Shown here piece after piece: positions 37,250 through 46,010 of a stretch of DNA of 64,000 nt; position 1 is the first letter of the stretch, and every line of letters starts with the position of its first letter. The notes beneath the pieces are model-generated. The model saw nothing but the letters and a program-made list of their open reading frames with translations, was not told where the DNA came from and did not search any database. Source of the DNA: Candidatus Obscuribacterales bacterium (lineage in GTDB: Bacteria > Cyanobacteriota > Vampirovibrionia > Obscuribacterales > Obscuribacteraceae). The stretch is taken from assembly GCA_019744775.1 (NCBI GenBank), contig JAIETZ010000003.1:248001-312000 (forward strand), written 5' to 3'. Both the position numbers and the translations under genes were made by a program.

Positions 37250-38119
37250 ATGGACTACGTTGAAAGAATTCAAGCAGCAATAGACTTTATCGAAGAACGT
37301 CTCTGGCAAGACGTAAATCCAGCGGATGTTTGCTGTGCAATTGGATTTTCTGAATACCACTTTCACAGAGTATTTCAAGGAATGCTCGGTGAATCGGTGG
37401 CGGCCTACATGCGCAAGAGACGCTTGTCGGAGGCAGCAAAGCAATTGCGAAGCTCTTCAACGGCAATACTGGACATTGCGCTTACGAGTCAATTTGATTC
37501 GCAGGAGTCTTTCACTCGAGCATTTAAGAAGATGTTTGGTGTCAGTCCCAATCAATTTAGGAAAAACGGAGACACGGCTTCCAGCTATTTGAAGAAAAGG
37601 ACAAATATAGACATGATTGAGCATTTGCAAAAGGGTATTCATTTGGAGCCCGTATACAAGGAATTTGAAGGGGCGCTCGTAGTGGGCATGGCTAGTGGAT
37701 TTGCCGAGGGTCAACACAAGGAGATTGGGCAACTTTGGGATAGATTCAACGCGAGGCAGGGTGAGATCAAAAATGTGAAACCGGGTTGCGCATTTGGCAT
37801 TTGTATGTCCTCGCATCCGACTGTTGAGAAGAAATCAGGACAGACTTTTGTGTACATGTCTGGGTTGCCGGTAAATAGTGCGGAGTCTTTTCCTAGTGGA
37901 ATGATCAGCTGTGAGATTCCGGCGCGCAAGTACGCCGTCTTTACCCACAAGGGATCTTTGGACACGTTGCCGCACACGGTCAACTATATTTGGGGCACGT
38001 GGGTCCCGAAAAATATCAAGGCGTATCAGCACACAGATGCGATAGATTTCGAGCTATACGACGACCGTTTCGACCCGAAGACACTCTCTGGTGAATTTGA
38101 TATTTACATTCCGGTGTAA
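37250..38119 (+). CDS. AraC-family regulator with GyrI-like effector domain
   Basis: 289 residues. An N-terminal double helix-turn-helix of the AraC type (ERIQAAIDFIEERLWQDV, then VCCAIGFSEYHFHRVFQGML, and FDSQESFTRAFKKMFGVSPN) is joined to a C-terminal GyrI-like (SOUL/AraC_E_bind) ligand-binding domain ending FELYDDRFDPKTLSGEFDIY. Such fusions (Rob, SoxS-like, BmrR-type effector domains) often sense hydrophobic or cationic compounds and control efflux. Target genes are unknown. The stop is three bases from the convergent metE-core-like gene. Confidence 0.9.
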   Translation: MDYVERIQAAIDFIEERLWQDVNPADVCCAIGFSEYHFHRVFQGMLGESVAAYMRKRRLSEAAKQLRSSSTAILDIALTSQFDSQESFTRAFKKMFGVSPNQFRKNGDTASSYLKKRTNIDMIEHLQKGIHLEPVYKEFEGALVVGMASGFAEGQHKEIGQLWDRFNARQGEIKNVKPGCAFGICMSSHPTVEKKSGQTFVYMSGLPVNSAESFPSGMISCEIPARKYAVFTHKGSLDTLPHTVNYIWGTWVPKNIKAYQHTDAIDFELYDDRFDPKTLSGEFDIYIPV

Positions 38120-38122
38120 ATA

Positions 38123-39187
38123 TTACTTCGTAGCCGCTAGTTGCATTCCGAATATTTTGGCGCCTTCTTTGAGTGCTTGGAGTTTACGGAATGCAATTTC
38201 GCGGGGTAGGTGATTCAAGCCGCAGTCAGGCGATAGCCAGAGTCGGTCTATGTCGATTGACTTGCTTATCTTTTCGATCAACTTCGCGATCTTCTCTGGT
38301 GACTCGACTTCGTGATTCTGAACGTCGATAACACCGAGTCCCAGAATGCGGTCTTTGGGGAATTCCTTAAGCAACACCGGATCTTCTCCCAGAGACGTAA
38401 ATGTCATCAGAATGATGTCCACATCACATTGCTCAAGTACAGGAATAATTGACTTGAATTCAGCTGGGAAAATGCGCAGCCCTTTGCGAGCGTTAGGATC
38501 TTGATTGTAATTCCCCTGGCAGACGTGCAGCGCTTTCTTGGCTCGCTTCACGCCAGAGAAGCAGGTATTGATAGCTTCAATCGCCCACTTTTGATCTTGA
38601 GCAGCGAACCAAATAACAGGCTCATCCAATTGAATAAAATCGCAACCAGCATTATCCAGAGCTGTGAATTCACGGTTGATGACTTTTGCCATGTCCTTGG
38701 CTAGAGCTTCCGTGTTCTTGTAATGCTCGTCCCAGGAAATGCAAGCAAACATATGTGGGCCGGTCATAGCGATCTTAACTTGCTTGTCTGTATTCGCTCT
38801 TAAGATGGATAACTCATCCAAAAGCCCTAGTGAAGTTGGTTTGAGAGGACCTGTTACGATAGGTGATGGAAATGAAGCTTCAGGAGCAATAGGTGTCAGT
38901 CCCGATTTAGCTCTATGCTCGCCGGAGAATCCTGTTATCTTGTCGGCGAAGTAATTGATCATCGCATTAGGAGGACCATAGCAATTGTCACTGCGACGGA
39001 ATAATTCACCATCACTTATTACATCTATGCCGGCATTTACTTGATCGCAAATAGCAGACTGCACAGCCGCTACCTTGGCGTCTTGAAAAGCTTCTTTGCT
39101 CAGCGTGCCTTTGACTACAGCTTCTTGCAAAACCGGATACCAGTCAGGCACGGTATAGGAGCCAATCACAGTTGTAATTAGAGACAT
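38123..39187 (-). CDS. MetE-C-terminal-domain-like methyltransferase (core methionine synthase-like)
   Basis: A 354-residue single-domain homologue of the catalytic half of cobalamin-independent methionine synthase. Zinc-site residues are visible as His221-Val-Cys223 (ALHVCQGNY) and Cys322 (LSPDCGLN), and the substrate Asp in FIQLDEPVIW. Aligned by eye to E. coli MetE, the zinc-ligand Glu665 (ITIETSRS) falls on Thr262 (LMTFTSLG), so one ligand appears replaced. The lack of the N-terminal folate domain means the methyl donor may be a corrinoid protein or another thiol carrier rather than methyl-folate. Upstream gap unremarkable. Confidence 0.82.
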   Translation of the reverse strand: MSLITTVIGSYTVPDWYPVLQEAVVKGTLSKEAFQDAKVAAVQSAICDQVNAGIDVISDGELFRRSDNCYGPPNAMINYFADKITGFSGEHRAKSGLTPIAPEASFPSPIVTGPLKPTSLGLLDELSILRANTDKQVKIAMTGPHMFACISWDEHYKNTEALAKDMAKVINREFTALDNAGCDFIQLDEPVIWFAAQDQKWAIEAINTCFSGVKRAKKALHVCQGNYNQDPNARKGLRIFPAEFKSIIPVLEQCDVDIILMTFTSLGEDPVLLKEFPKDRILGLGVIDVQNHEVESPEKIAKLIEKISKSIDIDRLWLSPDCGLNHLPREIAFRKLQALKEGAKIFGMQLAATK

Positions 39188-39241
39188 ATTCCCTCGTCAA
39201 ATATGGGACGACAGAAGCGAATATATCACAGTGGCAACAGG

Positions 39242-39751
39242 TTATGAGCGGGTTTGGTTGGATGATTTGCCGGGGAATTGTGCCTTGGCGTCATAGACAA
39301 ATAACGATGCTAATTTGTCCCAGAAATCTCCACCTAAAATGAACAGACTTACAACGAACAAGACATCTGCTCCAATATTGATGTAAAGCCGATACGGCGA
39401 ATCATCAGGCATTAGGTGAGGTGTATAAGCCATCACGTACGTTGGTATGAGGGGCAAGAGAAACAGCACAAGGCCAATGACGTAGCGTTGTTTGCTGACA
39501 GGTCCGGTTGGTTTCATTCGATGTAAGGCCGCGCGTATCTTGCCAGTGATGAATTCAAAGGCCTCTTTGCCGAGCAAGGCAACGGCAAGTAGGATGAAAA
39601 CTTCCGGACCACCAAGCGTTAGCAATCCAATAATTGTGCTTTTGATTGCTATGTGCAAATCTAATTGCGCGACCCAAAATCCAAGCAAAGGCATTACCAC
39701 TGACAAAATCAGGAAGGTAATTCCTAAGTAGAATTTGACTTGCTTTAGCAA
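39242..39751 (-). CDS. Small membrane protein of the transporter-suffix-domain type
   Basis: 169 residues with four predicted membrane helices: FYLGITFLILSVVMPLLGFW, TIIGLLTLGGPEVFILLAVA, VIGLVLFLLPLIPTYVMAY and INIGADVLFVVSLFILGG. The TLGGPEVFILLAVALLGKEA segment matches the transporter suffix domain found as a free protein or at the end of transporters. Function unproven. It lies 17 bases downstream of the three-AAA protease gene on the same strand and is likely co-transcribed with it. Confidence 0.75.
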   Translation of the reverse strand: MLKQVKFYLGITFLILSVVMPLLGFWVAQLDLHIAIKSTIIGLLTLGGPEVFILLAVALLGKEAFEFITGKIRAALHRMKPTGPVSKQRYVIGLVLFLLPLIPTYVMAYTPHLMPDDSPYRLYINIGADVLFVVSLFILGGDFWDKLASLFVYDAKAQFPGKSSNQTRS

Positions 39752-39768
39752 AATCAGCCTTTCAAAAG

Positions 39769-42700
39769 CTAGCTGCGCTGTGGCATTTCCGGTGGTGGTT
39801 GATCGTTGTTGGTTGAGCCACCAGGAGCCGGTTCATGCTCGCCAATAGCTTGGAGATTAATTACTGGTGGTGTGCCCACACGCTTGCGCATGGCCATTTC
39901 GTCTATCTCGTGCTGAATGTCGGCAGGTGTCCTATTAGGCTCGAGAATTTTCGCCAGGTCGGCATAGTAGAGAGTCTCTTTCTCTACCAGTACTTGAGCA
40001 AGACGATCTACTTCGGTGCGATAGCTCTGGAGCAAGCCTTCGACGTTTTTCATGCAAGTGTCAATGATGTCCTTAATTTCAGTTTCAATTTGACGCTCGG
40101 TGTCAGGTGATGAATGGTATTTGCCACCGCGAGTAAAGGCTTCATCAGTGTTGAATTTGAAGCTGCCCATACCCCAATGTCTTACCATGCTGCTGGCAAT
40201 TTCTGCTGCTACGCGAATGTCTTCGGAAACACCAGAGCCTGTGGTTTCGAGGAACATTTTTTCGGCTACCGTGCTGCCGAGGGAAATTTCTATTTGAACC
40301 AAATAGTCTTCCTTCATCCATTTGCGATAGTCTTCTTTGCCCACGTACCAGATATAACCAAGTGCGCTGCCACTCGGCACAATAGTGACGACTTGTATGC
40401 GGCTACGTCTGTTGCGGAAGTAGGCAACGACCGCGTGACCGGCTTCGTGGTAGGCGGTTGCGCGCAATTCGTCTAAGAGAATTTCGCGGCTGTAGGACAT
40501 GCCGAAGCTTGTTCGCTGGATGGCGGTGATCAAGTCTTTTTGTGAGACTTTTGATCTGCCATGGCGAATTGCTGAAAGTCCTGCCTCATTGACCACATTG
40601 GCGATGTCGGCGCCTGTTTTCCAGACGGTCATACGGGCCAATTCTCTTGGTAGAACCGTCTCGTCAACACCAATCTTCTTGAGATAGTAGTTGAACATCG
40701 CTTCTCTGCCTTCGAGATCCGGCGGCGGCACTTCGATACGTCTGTCAAAGCGACCTGGACGAAGTAGAGCTGCATCGAGCATGTCAGGCTTGTTGGTTGC
40801 ACCAATCGTCAGCACTTTGTGTTTGCCGAAGCCATCTAGTTCCACCAAGAACTGGTTAAGAGTCTTATTGGAGTCCTGTACGGCGCCGCCGCCAAGATCG
40901 ATGCCACGCTTACCACCCAATGCATCTATTTCATCAATAAAGACAATTGCCGGTTTGCCGCTGCGACGAGCTTGCTCATATACAGCACGTACGCGGTTGG
41001 CTCCGACGCCTGCCCACATTGACTGGAAGTCTCCACCTGACAGCGCATAGAAAGGAACGCCGGCTTCGTTGGCAATTGCCTTAGCCAGCATTGTCTTGCC
41101 TGTTCCTGGCTGACCGAATAGAAGAACCCCTTTAGGTGCTTTGAGTCCAGTGTTGGAAATCTTCTCAGCGTTCTTTAGTAGAGCAACTACTTCAGCGGCT
41201 TCTGATTTGGCTTCTTCCATTCCTTTGATGTCATCGAGTCTGACATCAATATCAGGAACGCGCGCAAGGTTCATGCCGTAAGTATTCAGCTTGTGACCAG
41301 CTGTTACCGAAATACGGTCAACAGCTGCTTCTAAGTCCACTTCTTCAACGTGCTTCTTGCCATGGCGAACAGCAATGATTGCGCCTTCGTTGACAGCAGC
41401 TGCGATATCAGCTCCTGAGAAGTTGGTTGTCTGTTTTGCTAACTTCTCTAGGTCAGGTTCAGAAGCCAGCTTGATGCTCTTCAAGTATTTTGCAAAGATT
41501 TTCTTGCGGGCTTCCGAGTCCGGCAGTCCAATGTAGGCTTTGCGGTCGAAGCGACCTGAGCGCATAAAGGCTGGATCAAGACTTTGCTCAGTATTAGTTG
41601 CGCCAATTGTAATGACGTTGCTGCGGCCCAGCCCATCTAGTTCAATGAGCAGTTGGTTGAGTGCGCCTGTTCGGTTGTTGCCCGTTTCCGACATGGTGCC
41701 GCCGATTGCGTCTATCTCGTCGATAAATACAATTGCAGCTGGACTCTTGCGGGCTTGTGCGTATAAGGCGCGAATTCGTCCTGCGCCCTCGCCGGCAAAT
41801 GCGCTTTGGAAGTAGCTTGCGGAAAGTCCGTAGAATGGAACGCCTGCTTCATTGGCAATTGCTTTGGCGAGCATTGTTTTGCCAACACCGGGTGGTCCGA
41901 TGAAGAGCAATCCTTTAGGAACCTTGGCGCCAATCTTGCGCAAGTCATCTCCGTGGCGTAGGAAGTCGACAATTTCAGAAACGTCTTGTTTAACTTCATC
42001 GACGCCAATTACGTCATCAAGACGAATTGATGCGTCAGCATTACCGAGTTCTACACCGGAAACGAGGGTTCTTTCCAAACCGACTGAAATTCGATCGAGA
42101 GCGTTTTCAATTGTTTCTTGAGTGACTTTTCCTGGTCCACCAGGGCGTCGCGCCAGCAATGCTGCTTCGTTGATGACGTTGGCGATTTCAGCTGGTGAAT
42201 AGTTGGTTGTTAGTTTTGCTAATTCATCCAGATCAATATTTACGTCGCTGGAGACTTTGTCCAAGTAATAACGGAACAGATCTTTGCGTTCTTCCGGATT
42301 GGGCGACTGGAAGTAGATACGTCTGTCCATACGACCAGCACGCATAAGGGCTGGATCAAGAATGCCGTCGTTGTTAGTCGCACCGATAACGAGAATGTTG
42401 GATGCCTGGAAGCCGTCCATTTCGGTGAGCAGAGTATTCAACGTCATGTTCATGTCTGCTTGTCCGCCGAAGCCTTTGTCACCTTGACGGCGGGCTCCCA
42501 TGGAATCAATTTCGTCAATGAACAAAATCGCTTTTTCATATTTGCGCAATTTGCGGAAGAGTGTTTTTAGTTTCAAAACACCAAGACCCATAATCAAGCC
42601 GCTTAGTGATGAACCTTCCACTACATAGAATGGAATACCAACTTCGTTAGCAATGGCGCGGGCAAAAAGTGTTTTACCAACACCGGGAGGTCCTACAAAG

Positions 42701-43116
42701 AGAATGCCTTTAGGAACTTCAGCACCCGATTCGGAATAGTGTTTGGGGTTGGCAATAATGTCGATAACTTCGCGAATCTCAACTTTTGCCTGATCGTTGC
42801 CGATAAGCTCTGAAAGTTTGGTCGGAGCTTTTGGATTAATTGTTGGCTTCTTAAAGAGGAAAGGAAATACCCTTAGCCAAAATCCTTTTGGTGCTTTCGA
42901 GTCAGCTCTTGGTGGCAGCGGGAAAATTATGGAGATAAGTAAGTAGTACTGGATGAGGATAACCAGCGCGCCGAAGATGGCGCTGGCGATGACCGAGACT
43001 ACCGAGTACTTCAGCAGCGCGGGAAATGACGTAAACGGATTCCAGTATGGCGAGCTGAATAGTAAGACCAGCGTCCATACAATTAGTAGAGTCCATTTTG
43101 CCCACGGTTTCAACAT
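39769..43116 (-). CDS. Membrane-bound FtsH-like protease with three tandem AAA+ modules
   Basis: 1115 residues. Two N-terminal hydrophobic segments (about 7-24 and 36-66) have almost no periplasmic domain between them. Three full AAA+ modules follow. Walker A: GPPGVGKT (142-149), GPPGVGKT (407-414), GQPGTGKT (668-675). Walker B: ILFIDEID (197-204), IVFIDEID (462-469), IVFIDEID (724-731). Each keeps an SRH with Arg fingers (MRAGRMDRR, MRSGRFDRK, LRPGRFDRR). The end is an M41 metalloprotease: HEAGH (890-894) with likely third zinc ligand Asp966 in SEDIRVAAEIA. Typical FtsH has one AAA module and about 610-650 residues. A Pro-rich tail ends the protein. Confidence 0.93.
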   Translation of the reverse strand: MLKPWAKWTLLIVWTLVLLFSSPYWNPFTSFPALLKYSVVSVIASAIFGALVILIQYYLLISIIFPLPPRADSKAPKGFWLRVFPFLFKKPTINPKAPTKLSELIGNDQAKVEIREVIDIIANPKHYSESGAEVPKGILFVGPPGVGKTLFARAIANEVGIPFYVVEGSSLSGLIMGLGVLKLKTLFRKLRKYEKAILFIDEIDSMGARRQGDKGFGGQADMNMTLNTLLTEMDGFQASNILVIGATNNDGILDPALMRAGRMDRRIYFQSPNPEERKDLFRYYLDKVSSDVNIDLDELAKLTTNYSPAEIANVINEAALLARRPGGPGKVTQETIENALDRISVGLERTLVSGVELGNADASIRLDDVIGVDEVKQDVSEIVDFLRHGDDLRKIGAKVPKGLLFIGPPGVGKTMLAKAIANEAGVPFYGLSASYFQSAFAGEGAGRIRALYAQARKSPAAIVFIDEIDAIGGTMSETGNNRTGALNQLLIELDGLGRSNVITIGATNTEQSLDPAFMRSGRFDRKAYIGLPDSEARKKIFAKYLKSIKLASEPDLEKLAKQTTNFSGADIAAAVNEGAIIAVRHGKKHVEEVDLEAAVDRISVTAGHKLNTYGMNLARVPDIDVRLDDIKGMEEAKSEAAEVVALLKNAEKISNTGLKAPKGVLLFGQPGTGKTMLAKAIANEAGVPFYALSGGDFQSMWAGVGANRVRAVYEQARRSGKPAIVFIDEIDALGGKRGIDLGGGAVQDSNKTLNQFLVELDGFGKHKVLTIGATNKPDMLDAALLRPGRFDRRIEVPPPDLEGREAMFNYYLKKIGVDETVLPRELARMTVWKTGADIANVVNEAGLSAIRHGRSKVSQKDLITAIQRTSFGMSYSREILLDELRATAYHEAGHAVVAYFRNRRSRIQVVTIVPSGSALGYIWYVGKEDYRKWMKEDYLVQIEISLGSTVAEKMFLETTGSGVSEDIRVAAEIASSMVRHWGMGSFKFNTDEAFTRGGKYHSSPDTERQIETEIKDIIDTCMKNVEGLLQSYRTEVDRLAQVLVEKETLYYADLAKILEPNRTPADIQHEIDEMAMRKRVGTPPVINLQAIGEHEPAPGGSTNNDQPPPEMPQRS

Positions 43117-43131
43117 GGTGTTTATCCTCGA

Positions 43132-43395
43132 TTAGTTATTTGCGCCAAGGGGAAACTCGGCTGTTCTTTCGTTGCTCTTCTCATCTATCTTGGTCATGTA
43201 GCCGACACCTCTTGCGGTGTCAGCAATATGAATTTCAGGGATGTTGCCTTCGGCTCTTTCCATGCCCAAGCCGCTTTCCTTAACGTGTCCAATACCCACC
43301 GGCATCGGATACGGTGGCGGCTGATCCGGAATCAGGCTGAACAGCAAACAGCTCAGCACAAGCATTGCAAAGAAACTAACAACAAAAGCCTTCAT
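43132..43395 (-). CDS. Small exported or membrane-anchored protein
   Basis: 87 residues; the hydrophobic start (MKAFVVSFFAMLVLSCLLFS) is a signal anchor or uncleaved signal peptide. A Pro-rich stretch (IPDQPPPYPMPVG) and a hydrophilic C-terminal half follow. No recognised family and no strong ribosome-binding site. It lies 15 bases upstream of the triple-AAA protease gene and is probably its operon leader gene, perhaps a partner. Confidence 0.55.
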   Translation of the reverse strand: MKAFVVSFFAMLVLSCLLFSLIPDQPPPYPMPVGIGHVKESGLGMERAEGNIPEIHIADTARGVGYMTKIDEKSNERTAEFPLGANN

Positions 43396-43496
43396 GGATC
43401 ACATTGTAGCTAGGAAGAATCCCGGATAGCAAATGGTATTTCCCTGGAATTTTCTAGGGAAAAGGACCTTTTTCTAGTTGTACCCAAGAAAGAGAC

Positions 43497-43946
43497 TTAA
43501 AGAACGCGGTTAATTTGCTCGGCGAGAGTTTCTTTTGAGGTGACACCACTTACGATGGTGACCATTTTGCCGTCTTTGAAGAGCATCAGAGTGGGGACGC
43601 CGTTCACATTAAACTTGCCGGCCAACTCCGGCTCAGCATCAATATCAACCTTGACGGTTTTTATCTGCTCTTCGAACTCTTTAGCAATCTCATTAACCAC
43701 TGGTTTCATTCGCTTGCAAGGATCACACCAGGTTGCCCAAAACTCGACCAGAACAGGCTTTTCAGACTGGAGCACGTCACTGTCGAAGCTTGCTTGAGTG
43801 ACCGCCGGCACAAGGTCCGCATCTCTACTAGCAGCCGCGCTTTGTTGCAAAGATTCCGGCACATGCGAAACTGCCGGCCCATGAGAGCCGTTAATGATCG
43901 CCCCGATCACGAGGCAGGCGAAGAAAGCTATGAGAGCATCGCGCAT
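43497..43946 (-). CDS. Membrane-anchored thioredoxin-like protein
   Basis: 149 residues; an N-terminal signal anchor (start MRDALIAFFACLVIGAIING) and a Ser/Ala-rich linker, then a thioredoxin fold with active-site WCDPCKR in the strand VLVEFWATWCDPCKRMKPVV, the cis-Pro GVPTLMLFKDG and a C-terminal helix. WCDPC is a variant of the WCGPC centre. It likely faces the periplasm and acts in disulfide exchange. A second, soluble thioredoxin lies 84 bases upstream on the same strand. Confidence 0.88.
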   Translation of the reverse strand: MRDALIAFFACLVIGAIINGSHGPAVSHVPESLQQSAAASRDADLVPAVTQASFDSDVLQSEKPVLVEFWATWCDPCKRMKPVVNEIAKEFEEQIKTVKVDIDAEPELAGKFNVNGVPTLMLFKDGKMVTIVSGVTSKETLAEQINRVL

Positions 43947-44030
43947 TGATTACCTTGTTTTGACTCCATCATATATCAAAAGGCGGTCCGTTATTTACAA
44001 CGGGCCGCCCTCAATTTTGAATTCGTTAAA

Positions 44031-44357
44031 TTAGCCGACGTGCTTGTTGATAGCAGTAGCCAAAGTGGATTTCGGTACTGCGCCAACGATTTGCTCGACT
44101 ACCTGACCACTCTTAAAGAGGTAGAGGCTTGGAATTCCTCTGATGGTATAGGCTTGAGCCGTCTTCGGATTCTCGTCGGTGTTCAACTTGACGACCTTGA
44201 GGCGTCCGTCAAATTCCTTAGCCAGATCTTCGACTACTGGAGCGACAGCCTTACATGGTCCGCACCAGGGAGCCCAGAAGTCAACAAGTACTGGAAGGGG
44301 GTCTTTCAGAACCTCATTCTCAAAATCGTTATCATTTACGTTCGACACATGGGTCAT
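44031..44357 (-). CDS. trxA: Thioredoxin
   Basis: 108 residues, typical thioredoxin length. Active site WCGPCKA in VDFWAPWCGPCKAVAPVVED and cis-Pro in RGIPSLYLFKSGQ. No signal peptide, so cytosolic. The start is supported by GGGAGG about ten bases upstream. Functions as a general dithiol reductant. It precedes the membrane-anchored thioredoxin on the same strand, making a tandem redox pair next to the triple-AAA protease cluster. Confidence 0.95.
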   Translation of the reverse strand: MTHVSNVNDNDFENEVLKDPLPVLVDFWAPWCGPCKAVAPVVEDLAKEFDGRLKVVKLNTDENPKTAQAYTIRGIPSLYLFKSGQVVEQIVGAVPKSTLATAINKHVG

Positions 44358-44548
44358 TGGATAAGGACCTCCCTAAATCTCTGGGGTTTTGACAACCCGG
44401 ACACTCGATCTCGAATTATAGATACCATTACATAATGACATAGAAATGCTCGTTTTGTTTTAATCCCAATCTAATTGCCTATTTTTAGTCTAAATCTTGG
44501 AATCGAATATAGCATCGGCAATAATTGACTGTAGGGGAGGCAGAAGAA

Positions 44549-46000
44549 ATGTTCAGGCAACTTTCTAATTGGCTGTCCCGCAGTCTTGCAAACCAGCTTC
44601 TATTTACTTACTTGCTGGTACTAACAATCGCCCTAATGGCCGTTAGCGTATGGGCATTGGTCATTCTGAAATCCGAATCGATATCCGATTTGCGTAACGC
44701 CTTACAGGTTGAAGCTGTAAATCTAGGTCTGGAAATTGACAATGACCTGGCACTTGATTCGCCGGAAGCAACTGCGCGTATCCAATCGGCTACCGACAGA
44801 CATGCCGGTAAACTCAACGCCTGGGTGACTGTTGTGGACAGTGGTGGTCATGTTATGGCCGAGTCGGGAATGCGTCCTTCAAGATCCAAAGAAAGTATTT
44901 CCGACCAACCAGAAATCAATGATGCGCTCGCCGGTATCGCTGCCATTTATACACGCAGCTCGCACCTGACGAAAACCGACTGGTTATTTGTTGCCTATCC
45001 GGTGCGCTCGATGGGTGAAACAGCAGGAGTCATTCGTGTTGGTGTGCCATTGACTGAAATCAATCAGCGATTGCACCAAGATTTGATTGTATTTTTGGAA
45101 ATTATTCTGGCAACTCTTGTTGTGACGGTCTTAATCAGTCGTTGGTTGGCCAAGCGAGTGACAAAACCAATTCGCGATATGAGTCAAACGGCTAGTCAAA
45201 TTGCTGAAGAGGGTGACATATCAGAATTTGTGCCGGTGTTGCGCAAAGACGAAATTGGAGAATTGGCTAACTCATTCAACCAAATGATTAGTCGCCTGCG
45301 AGAGCAAGAAAGATTACGTCAGGAATTCATCGCTAATGCGAGTCATGAATTGAAAACTCCGACCATGGCAATTAGCTCCGTTGTGGAAGCATTGCAGGCT
45401 GGTGCTGTTAACGATCCAAAATTGAGAAGCGAGTTTCTACATTCATTGGAAAAACTTGTTGATCGGCAATCAAATCTATTGAAAGATCTTCTCGACATTA
45501 CACGCCTCGATGCGTCCGTTAGGGCTGACTGGCATGAAGACGTAAATATCTCGTCGATCATTAATGATGCCCTTGAACAAGTGCGTGTGCAGGCAGAAAA
45601 GAAAGAAATCGTATTGTCGAATTTGTCCAAAATAGATGGAATGATGGTGTCAGGCAACAGCATTCAATTGCAGAGAGCAATCTTGAATCTCCTGCACAAC
45701 GCTGTCAGCTATACGCCTGTTGGTGGATCAGTATCGGTCGAAACAAGCACCGATGGTAAAAGCGAAATTGCTGTAGTCGTGAAAGACACTGGTCCCGGAA
45801 TCGAAATCGGTGACTTGCCCCATATCTTCGAGCGCTTCTATCGCGCCGACAAGTCCCGTACTCGTGCAGCCGGAGGCACCGGTCTTGGCTTGGCGATCAC
45901 CAAAGAAATCATCGTGCGCCACAAGGGCTCAGTTGATGTTGAATCAACTGTCGGCGAAGGGTCTACATTCACCATCCGCCTTCCATTGTCGCGCCACTAA
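44549..46000 (+). CDS. Sensor histidine kinase (HAMP-HisKA-HATPase), orphan
   Basis: About 483 residues from ATG 44549, which has GGGGAGG eight bases upstream; the TTG at 44525 is rejected. Order: membrane helix (about 18-40), extracytoplasmic sensor region (45-175), second helix (about 178-198), HAMP (RVTKPIRDMSQTASQIAEEG), HisKA with phosphoacceptor His266 in ANASHELKTPT, and an ATPase domain with NLLHNAVSY, DTGPGIE, HIFERFYR and GGTGLGLAI. The sensor may be a double-CACHE or 4HB type. No response regulator is adjacent; a small CxxC protein follows ten bases after the stop. Confidence 0.93.
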   Translation: MFRQLSNWLSRSLANQLLFTYLLVLTIALMAVSVWALVILKSESISDLRNALQVEAVNLGLEIDNDLALDSPEATARIQSATDRHAGKLNAWVTVVDSGGHVMAESGMRPSRSKESISDQPEINDALAGIAAIYTRSSHLTKTDWLFVAYPVRSMGETAGVIRVGVPLTEINQRLHQDLIVFLEIILATLVVTVLISRWLAKRVTKPIRDMSQTASQIAEEGDISEFVPVLRKDEIGELANSFNQMISRLREQERLRQEFIANASHELKTPTMAISSVVEALQAGAVNDPKLRSEFLHSLEKLVDRQSNLLKDLLDITRLDASVRADWHEDVNISSIINDALEQVRVQAEKKEIVLSNLSKIDGMMVSGNSIQLQRAILNLLHNAVSYTPVGGSVSVETSTDGKSEIAVVVKDTGPGIEIGDLPHIFERFYRADKSRTRAAGGTGLGLAITKEIIVRHKGSVDVESTVGEGSTFTIRLPLSRH

Positions 46001-46010
46001 GGAGCATCTG

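Noticed and set aside
39769-43116. Triple AAA domains as an assembly artefact or recent tandem duplication
   Set aside because: The three modules differ clearly in sequence around the Walker A/B motifs and in length of the linkers, so a repeat collapse or very recent copy is unlikely. This still deserves a read-coverage check.
45810-46010. Longer 148-residue version of the CxxC gene starting inside the histidine kinase gene
   Set aside because: The 5' part is antisense-free kinase coding sequence in another frame; the real start at 46011 has AAGGAG and gives a compact protein.
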